DNA from: Siphonodentalium dalli
Taxonomy: Eukaryota > Mollusca > Scaphopoda > Gadilida > Siphonodentaliidae
Length of the DNA: 64,000 nt
Direction of reading: 5' to 3'
Assembly: GCA_032622095.1 (NCBI GenBank)
Contig: CP136061.1
Coordinates: 195,782,935 to 195,846,934 of the forward strand
Part shown: positions 56,235 to 64,000 of the stretch, in pieces
Layout of the letters: every line of letters begins with the position of its first letter
Position numbering within the stretch: the stretch's first letter is position 1
Notes under the pieces: model-generated
What the model was told of the DNA's origin: nothing
What the model saw: the letters and a program-made list of their open reading frames with translations, nothing else
The model's database searches: none
Translations under genes and position numbers: made by a program

Positions 56235-56303
56235 TATATTGGTTACACGAATGCACCGCCTCAGAATTCCGTTAAAACAACTAATCCTTCAAGTTATTAC
56301 AAA
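56235..56303 (+). repeat. 69-bp direct repeat, outer copy
   Basis: Right flank of the foldback element, identical to 53884-53952. Followed by unrelated sequence (AAACTACGTCTTATTACTGC). Confidence 0.9.
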
Positions 56304-56779
56304 AAACTACGTCTTATTACTGCAGGTTTCTCATTCACCACACCAGAAAGCTTCTAAATGCGGATCAAATATCGGAGGCATTGTGTTTCCACCAAGAGTG
56401 CATGGCCCAGCCATTGTTCATACGTAAACATCGAAAGCAATTAACGCGGTCATAATAGTTACATAGTATATATACTGCAACTATAAGACATCCAGCAAAT
56501 ACACATACACCCCACGAAAACCCGAAATGTGTTGTTATGCGAGATATACCATTTCTATAGCTCAATTGGACACGGCCAGATTAGCATTCCTACAATATCC
56601 TAAAACAATAAAGTTTCTCAAATCATCGGCATAGTCAACAGAACTTTCACGAACTTGGACATCGACACTTTCTAATCGCTCTACATAAGCATGGCCAGAC
56701 GTATCATCGAATACTGTACCGTAACTCTGCATGGAGCCCACACCACAAATATCAAAGCATTGTGTTAGATAAATGCAAA

Positions 56780-57185
56780 GAAAGGCAACGAAACTAGAAG
56801 TTCGTCAAATCAAAACTCTATGCTACCGAGACCGAATGATAAGACTCAATCTGATGTCTTTAAAATATGGAATATTTAGAGGAGATCAAGATCGAGGTAG
56901 ACCCTATATAAATTAAACTGTTGAATGGTCATTACAATATCAATGCATGTACGTGACCTATTAGAAAGACATTCATCGGGAAGAACAAGATGACATAATA
57001 AAAAGCTACAGATGGCCATTGTTAACAAGGCCATAGGAAAATATTTCTTCACGCAGAGCTAGGTGGTAAATAGCTGGAACTATCTGCCAGACTTCGCTGT
57101 TGAGGCTCCAACACTCGATCAATTCAAAATATACATCTATAGACTCATTCTTCTATTATATGAAATACGAGTTCGACGACAAGTA
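56780..57185 (+). pseudogene. CR1-like LINE 3' remnant
   Basis: Broken frames read RQIKTLCYRDRMIRLNLMSL, KYGIFRGD and WNYLPDFAVEAPTLDQFK with stops and shifts between. They align with the C-terminal RT block at 4872-5237 (LMSLQYRRLRGNLIEVYKM; LPNAV.SAETLNQLK), so the family is the same but in the opposite orientation. No function remains. Confidence 0.75.
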
Positions 57186-58830
57186 ATATGTTAAAGTGAC
57201 TCACAAGTAAATATCGAATGACGATACATATATTTGTAAACAAGCATTGCAAATAATGTTATTGGGACGAAAAGTCGCAAGACTTGTTCCGTATTATGAT
57301 CATGATGATGATATGATTGATAGAACAAACCACTATTATGATGATCGTGTCGTTATTTGTTTAAAATACGTATCAATTGACATATACGCACCCGTTCCCT
57401 CATTAAAATCAACATATTTCGACCATTTTAGGGGACTTCCGCGAATTCGGGGACATTCGCAAATAGACCTCCGCAAATAAGGACCTACTGCGAATTGTCA
57501 CAACCGGAAAAACCCATTATCTATAAATAAAACGCCCAGCGAACCATAGCTATCTAGAATCTCTAGGACAGTATACACCCGAGGGCGTTAATAAATAATA
57601 GTAAATAACACTTTACCTTTGACAGAAATTAGAAATATATATATGCAAATACTTTTAAGTATCTTATATTATATATGTTAGGCTATTTAGGCTTACTTTC
57701 TTCACGACTGAAATCTCACTTTGTACGCAGGCAGAGGGTTTGTGGTGGAGCAATTTCTAAAAATAGAAGTGCGAAGTGGTTTATGTAATTAATGTTTTAA
57801 GCGGCAACATCGTTGCATTACTGACCATTACACTACCGGTATACGTAGGACAAGTTACGTACGTGCATGGATCCATGCAAGTGTTGTTCAAGTATTCCCA
57901 GTATTTCCCCGGCCCACGGTATACTGCATGGTACGTGTTTATAAGTACACGTAGAATGTAAGTTATGCAACCGTTGGCGTACATGTACAGGTCATGCAGT
58001 GACCTATATAACTCATCTCATCTAACGGTAGATCATTTTACATTGATTTGCATTACACGACATTTCTCAAATACAAATGGTTTGTTGTGAATTTATGAAT
58101 CAAGAAAACTTAAATTCCCTCTCGTGATATAGGCTACATGTAAAAGTAAGTTTTATTACCCCTATTTTTTCCGGATTTTCTCATGAAATTGCACTAAATC
58201 AAGCATAACTCCAATCGAATGTTAATCGTTAACACAGTTAATCGAACTGATCATAGGGTAATTATATATATATATAATTATCAGGGCAATCGGGTCAATT
58301 TCTGGATAAATGCGGGCCAATGTATTAGAGGGAATTAACTTACTTTTTATGTGTTTATAAACTGCACCTGTAAAAATATTCGATTTTTCATTTTTAAAAG
58401 TTACTAAATTGGTACATCAGCTGAGTACAATTATAGATATGTTTCATGTCACAGATGCATATATACTCTGGGGTTATATAATTTCTAACTAATTGGTTAT
58501 TCTTAAATATGGTGCACGTGTCAAATCAATTATTAATCACATAGTTATCTCATATTTGATAACTCAAAGGCCCATTTCATTTTCGAGTCACCGATTAACT
58601 TTTATAGCACTTTGATATACCGTTTAAATAACAATCTATGACATAAAATATGACTAAAATACTATAATCCATCACCGCTTGGAACGTCTGTGTCTCAGAA
58701 GGTGCCCGCATAGATAAATAGGAACTAGCTGAAATCATAGAAACACCCCCGTCTCGCTCACAGAAGGCAACATAATTCAAACTAAGATACAGAGTTTTTT
58801 CCCTTCCATTGAAGATAATAGACTTCGCAG
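57186..58830. other. No gene recognised
   Basis: AT-rich, with short open frames of no recognisable content. An (AT)n patch lies near 58263-58280. Confidence 0.4.
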
Positions 58831-58831
58831 A

Positions 58832-60860
58832 AATATCAATTGTATGGAATACTATTATGGCCACTTCCTAATGGCGCTTTCGGTGCGCGCCGAAAGCGAC
58901 AAAAAGTGTGCCATTAGTAACGCGCCGAAAGCGACAAATGTGCGTCGTTACGGTGCATGGCGGAATCTAGACCGTATACTATATAGATTGAAATTTGAGA
59001 TATATGATGCATGTTTTTGCCGACTGGCCCACAAAATGACTCGTTCCCAATCTACATGTTACCAATGTCAACAGTCATGGCAAATTTCACAATGATCCGA
59101 CCAAAGTTACAACCTGTAGCCTATGCCAATGGAAATTGTCGACGGACGTACTTATGTTCGCAAACCACAGTGATTGGCGATGGGTATACCAAACCATGGC
59201 AAATTGGCAATATCTCAACTTGAATTTTCATATTCAGCAGCTTGAGCTAAAATGCATGCTGAAATAGAGTCTTACATATCAAACTATGCAGCTTCTCATG
59301 TCTCAGTCATAAATAATGATAATCCTATTTATTCGAACAACGTATTCGGAAACACAAATGAATAGTACAACCACCGGTCCCTGGCACAAAATGGTCATAA
59401 TACTAAAAGTACATATATATCAGACACAGGGGTCCCTGGGGGTCCGGATTTTTTTGTTATTATATTATTTTTAGAGTCACATTCCCCACTTTAACGAAAT
59501 AACACCAAGCTTGGTGAAAATGGCTTCAAAATCACAATTTTTTCAAAATACCAAATGTGTTGACAGGACTGCCCCTTCCTTAAATAGTATAATAGTCTTT
59601 AAAACTAACATCCATAAAATGGGATAAAGCAAAACAAGTTTTAAAAATCCATTCCCAAATTCCAAAAAATGATCGATTTTTAAAAAATCTGCCGATCTGC
59701 CCGTCCGTTTGATCGCCAATATATAGCAACAGTTATAAACATTATCAGCGCCCTTAATCCCCGGGTTAGAATATCATTGGTATGGAATACTATTAGGACC
59801 ATTTCCTAATGGCGCTTTCGGCGCCATTAGGAAACATATATATCAAATTTCAATCTATATATAGTATACGGGCTAGATGCCGCCACCGAAAACGACAAAA
59901 TGTGCGATATTAACGCATGTTTCGACGCGCAGAAAGCGACAAAAAGTGCGCCATTAGTAACGCGCCGAAAGCGACAAAATGTGCGTCGTTACGGCGCACG
60001 TTTTGTCGCTTTCGGCGCGCCGAAACATGCGCTAATATATCGCACATTTTGACGCTTTCGGTGCATGGCGGAATCTAGCCCGTATACTATATAGATTGAA
60101 ATTTGAGATATATGATGCATGTTTTTGCCGACTGGCCCACAAAATGACTCGTTCCCAATCTATATGTTACCAATTCCAACAGTCATGCCTAATTTCATAA
60201 TGATCCGACCAAAGTTACAACCTGTAGCCTATGCCAATGGAAATTGTCGACGGACGTACTTATGTTCGGAAACCACTGGCGATGGATACCAACCCATGGA
60301 AAATTGGCAATATCTCAACTTGAATTTTCATGTTCAGCAGCTTGAGCTAAAATGCATTCTGAAATAGCGTTTTATTTATCAAATTATGCAGCTTCTCATG
60401 TCTCAGCCACAAATAATGATAATCCTATTTATTCGAACAACGTATTCGGAAACACACACGAATAATACTACCACTGGCCCCTGGCACAAATTGGTCATAA
60501 TACTAAAAGTACATATATATAAGACACAGGGGTCCGGGATTTCTTTTTTATTATATTATTTTTAGGCTCAAATTCCCCATTTTAAAGAAATAACACCAAG
60601 CTTGGTGAAAATGGCTTCAAAATCAATTTTTTTTCAAAATACCAAATTTGTTGACAGTACGGCCCCTTCCTTAAATATTATAATAGTCTTCAACACTAAC
60701 ATACATAAAATAGGATGAAGCAAAACAAATTGTAAAAATCTATTCCCAAATTCAAAAACATTTCGATTTTTTTTTTAATCTGCCGATCTGCCACTCCGTT
60801 TGATCGCCTATATATAGCCAAAGTCATAAACATTATTAGCGCCCTTAATCCCCGGGTTAC
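58832..60860 (+). repeat. 1.1-kb tandem segmental duplication with GC-rich palindromes
   Basis: 58832-59765 and 59775-60860 are two copies, both running from TATGGAATACTATTA to GCGCCCTTAATCCCCGGGTT. Matching points are offset about 1105 bp (CCGTATACTATATAGATTGA at 58972 and 60080). Each contains one pearl-like core with its 3' hairpin (about 59030-59253 and 60135-60352). Copy 2 is longer by extra palindromic CGCCGAAAGCGACAAAA units. Confidence 0.85.
59805..60122. mobile_element. MITE-like palindromic element (GCGCCGAAAGCGAC units)
   Basis: It opens with the palindrome CCTAATGGCGC-TTTCG-GCGCCATTAGG (59805-59831). AAACATATATATCAAATTTC, then GTATACGGGCTAGATGCCGC, is inverted at the right end (GGCGGAATCTAGCCCGTATA ... 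ATGTTT). Between them GCGCCGAAAGCGACAAAATG and its complement alternate. It is much more GC-rich than its surroundings. A shorter form is at about 58869-59010. Confidence 0.7.
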
Positions 60861-61338
60861 GTGTATGATATGACCCTATGTCCACATTTTCAGAGGGGTT
60901 AAGTCGTTTTGTCGCCTTTTTCCGGACAGACACACGAACTCAATTTATTTTTATTAGTAAAGGTTAGTGCTAATGTCACTACATGTATATATTTGCACGC
61001 GTGACACCCCGTCAACAACCCCGCCATCGCTAATGTACGTCCCTAGCCTCGGCACAGAAACTGACCAACATCCCGCGTCTGGACGTCGCCTTGATATGAA
61101 TCTTGAAAGCATAATTTCGAGTTTTACTATACGAGTATAGGCTGCACTTTCAAGAATGAACAGTCCGTAGCTGCAGGTAAAATAAAGTCCATTCTGATTA
61201 CGATGCGGCAAACTAACTTCATTTATATTATTCGATTAATACAAGCCATTACTCTTTTCATCATTACTATCAATAAAACACGAATTATGCATGCACGCAA
61301 GAAACAGGTCTGTTGTGACAAACGCATGGCCAAATAGC

Positions 61339-61415
61339 CTGTCTCTTTGAAAAGCCGACGAAATTCCTAACAGATGTACATCGTTTAGGAATTTCGTCTG
61401 CTTTCCAAAGAGACA
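61339..61415. mobile_element. Short palindromic MITE related to 15891-16420
   Basis: TGTCTCTTTGAAAAGCCGAC and AATTCCTAAC are inverted in GTTTAGGAATTTCGTCTGCT, TTCCAAAGAGACA. It is a 77-bp near-perfect hairpin sharing the terminus of the 530-bp element. Confidence 0.75.
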
Positions 61416-61689
61416 TACGCATCGTACTCCGGTATCAGGCTATAGCTATTAGGAGGCCATGCAGTTAGCTCGTACTGTGAGAAGCACACTCGATTAATTA
61501 TCTTCATCCGGGCACTCTGAACCAACGGGGCCCGCATCTTGGTTATATCGCAATAATCAAAGTGCCCCTTTAAGCACAGAAAACACGTCCGTATACCTCA
61601 ACAGAAACAACATGTTCACAGTTTATTACCCCAGATAAGTTGATAATACAATGTTTTGGAGCATACATTTTATATAATGTGATCTGGGT

Positions 61690-61880
61690 TTTCGAAAATT
61701 AAGTGGGGCTTTAATATTTGTTTTGGGAAATTTTATACCATAGTTGACAGTGGTTAGCATTATTTTGTTGCAATTAATCGATTCTGATATTAAGTAAAGT
61801 GTATTTTGAAGAAATGTTGTTGTTGTTGTTGTTGTTGTAACTTGATTGTATGGGGACAGTCTTGTCGAATAGGGTACCTT
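61690..61880 (-). repeat. Partial copy of the TTAA MITE, with (GTT)n
   Basis: It is the inverted left third of the element at 34303-34847 (TACCATAGTTGACAGTGGTT; ATTTTGTTGCAATTAATCGA; TATGGGGACAG). The CAACAACAAC stretch of the original is expanded to about eight GTT units at 61816-61839. Confidence 0.75.
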
Positions 61881-62789
61881 TAGTATATTTCATGGGTTTA
61901 CACAAACACATACAGGGTTTACCTTGCTTGATGCGCCAGAAAGGAAGTATGACGGATGCGCTCTGATAGATATTGGTGTTTTCCAACCTGCAGTTTGATT
62001 CCAAAAACTGTATATAAATAGGTTCAGTGAGAGGCGATGACAAAAAACATTATGAGTCGCTTTAATATCGAATCCATCAAATGATTATGGGCGCACGAAA
62101 AATTAGTCACCATTACGATATGTCATGTTTATATATACCCGTATACAAGCAATATATATAGGCCTTCTGCATGCTAACATCGATAGGCTGTTGGCGTGTC
62201 TTGGCGGATATTATGTACAACCCAGTTACAAATTACAATGGCGAAGAGAGAACACAGCGAGACATTTTATTGTGGGTGAATATTGATTCGGAGCGATAAG
62301 ACGCGTCATTGCTATTTATAGAGTATTGCTCATTAAACTGGATTTCCCAGAGAACACTTTCCCGAGACTGCACGTAAGGTGAGTTGAGTATATATCCAGA
62401 AGAGTCAGACTGGTCAGTATTCCGAGAACAAACCTATTTTAGTACATGTATATCGAGTACCATTTAGAACCGTGACGTACGTGACTGCTCAATCAGCGTT
62501 CATACATGCCAATTTGAATATCAGGTATGGAATATATGGTCCACACGCCAGATGTCAACGAAATTCTCGTTTGTATATTAATTTATAATTATATATTACC
62601 AGAAACTGTTGGAGTATCCGGCGTTGCTCGGGTAAAGAATGCGGAAACTATTCACATGAGATAAACATGACCTACATTATTTAATTGCACGACAGTCTCC
62701 GGATAAAGTTGCCTCTAACGTATACGTACGTATACGTATGCCAATATCCCCACATACAGTCTGAGCTGACGATTATCAATGTTAATATA

Positions 62790-63735
62790 AGTCCCAATTT
62801 AAGTCATATGAGGTCAAAGGCACATATCCCATGATATTCCTCTGGTCGGGTGACCCCTGCGTAAGTCCTATAATTTTCGTACATATCGTCTAAGCTGATA
62901 AGAAATGCTGTGTATTGCTCATAGCTGTTTATCAGTGCCGTTTTGAGCGTCTGAGGTTCAAGACACATATCCCATTATATTCTCCCGGTCAGTTGACCCA
63001 TGTGTACCAATTGTCCTACATATCGTCTAAGCTGACAAAGTGACAATGAACGTTCTTTATTGCTCATATCTGTTTATTAGTGCCCCGTTATGTAGTCCGA
63101 TGTCAACGACACATATCACATGGCACTGTTCGTCAAATTTTATGTATGTGTGCCAATTACCCCACATAGCTGATACTGATAATAAACGCTAGTTATTTAT
63201 CCTCAATGTTAATATAATTTATTAGTCCCCCCTTTAAGTCATATAAGGTCAAAGGCGCCTATTCCACGATATTCCCATGGTCAGGCAACCCACGTGTAGG
63301 CTCTAGCAATGTTCCTGCATGTCGTTATATAAGTTGATAAGGAACGCTCCTTATTGCTCATATTTGTTTATTAGTGTCCATTTAAGTCGTCTGATGTCAA
63401 AGGCACCTATCACATGATAGTCTCCTGGTCGACCAGTGTGTATCAATTTTCTTACATATCGTTTAAGCTGACAAGGAATGGAGCTCATATTTGTTTATTA
63501 TTGTCCCGTTAAGTCGTCTGAGGTCAACGGCACCTACCCCATGACACTGCTCGGGTTAATTGACATGTGTGTACAAATTTCCCCACATATCTTCTGAGCT
63601 GATAATAAACGCTTGTCATATATCATCAATGTTAATATAATTTATTACCCCCCCCCCCCTTAAGTCATGTGTTGGCCCTACATGTCGCCTAAGCTGATAA
63701 TGGACGCTCTTTATTGCTCATTTTGTTTTTAGTGC
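62790..63735 (+). repeat. Minisatellite, about seven units of 130-150 bp
   Basis: Units start at AGTC.T.TGAGGTCAAAGGCAC-like sequence near 62800, 62945, 63090, 63234, 63383, 63512 and 63661. They share CATATCGTCTAAGCTGATAA, TTATTGCTCATA and TGTTTATTAGTGCC. Units are considerably diverged. No coding potential. Confidence 0.8.
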
Positions 63736-64000
63736 GTCTTTTGGTCTAATATTAACAACAAAGTTTACACTAAATAGTATTTGGACAATCAACCTGTACA
63801 ATGTCTGCCTATTTTGGTCTGAAGTTTCTAACCGTCGAACGTTGCATGTATATACATTCTTGCCAAATTTGGGGGTGAGAGATACCCCCACCATGTCGCC
63901 ACGTCCCTGGTCGGGAAACGACTACACTGCACTTATATATAACTACCATGCACGACACCCAAAAATAATGACAAACTTTCCAATTCAATTCAATTGTTTA

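Noticed and set aside
58595-58864. 89-aa minus-strand frame
   Set aside because: No motif or splice context, and it overlaps the start of the tandem duplication.
61920-62043. Possible minus-strand exon (ILPFWRIKQ, with a ACAG acceptor and AAGGTAAAC donor)
   Set aside because: Good splice-like borders but no recognised protein and it neighbours a MITE fragment. It does not encode the expected UBA N-terminus, so it was not taken as the missing UBXN7 first exon.
62790-63735. Evenly spaced repeats resembling a CRISPR layout
   Set aside because: The whole 130-150-bp unit repeats with divergence. There are no short identical repeats with unique spacers, and the DNA is animal.

Overview
The window is animal nuclear DNA: AT-rich, with very large introns, consensus GT/AG splice sites and dense layers of transposable elements. 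The repeats point to a mollusc, most likely a bivalve. Tandem cores of about 155-165 bp are followed by a GACGGAC/ACAG-type microsatellite and a 3' hairpin, which is the layout of bivalve 'pearl' / Helentron-associated elements. The species cannot be named from sequence alone.

One host gene is clearly supported: a UBXN7 (UBXD7) orthologue on the minus strand. Nine coding exons lie between 43014 and 2647 and join in frame at proper splice sites. They encode, in order, a UBA domain, a conserved linker with the RAPIPQ and FDGFRDFQ motifs, the UAS thioredoxin-like domain, a UIM, an acidic Ser-rich region and the start of the UBX domain. The first exon (upstream, above 43014) was not found, and the last exon(s), carrying the rest of UBX, lie off the left edge. 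Nearly everything from 2.7 to 43 kb is therefore intron.

Layout. 1-2.3 kb: higher-order tandem array (A-A-B trimers) and a Helentron-like element. 2.6-4 kb: UBX and UIM exons. 4-12.5 kb: LINE 3' end, Helentron-like cores and four hAT-type elements with matching target duplications. 11.7-13.2 kb: two TTAA-target MITEs. 14-18.4 kb: Helentron-like arrays, a TIR MITE and another hAT-like element. 19.8-21 kb: palindromic MITEs. 21.9-31.9 kb: a pearl-like array split by a hAT, itself split by a second hAT, and by a block of about 7 kb with its own inverted ends. 32-37 kb: five UBXN7 exons packed among MITEs and a tRNA-like SINE. 37-42.1 kb: several tandem arrays and an inverted pair of 0.3-kb segments. 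42.8-43.0 kb: UBA exon. 45-52.4 kb: a long-TIR element and a decayed Mutator-like (MULE) transposon, the latter invaded by further elements including a 1.4-kb LTR element with an intact unknown ORF. 53.2-56.2 kb: a foldback element with 0.7-kb near-identical arms and a nested hAT. 56.8-63.7 kb: LINE remnant, a 1.1-kb tandem duplication with GC-rich palindromes, and a minisatellite.

No bacterial-type operon, CRISPR array or rRNA gene is present. The most interesting material is the nesting record of the mobile elements and their contacts with UBXN7 splice sites.
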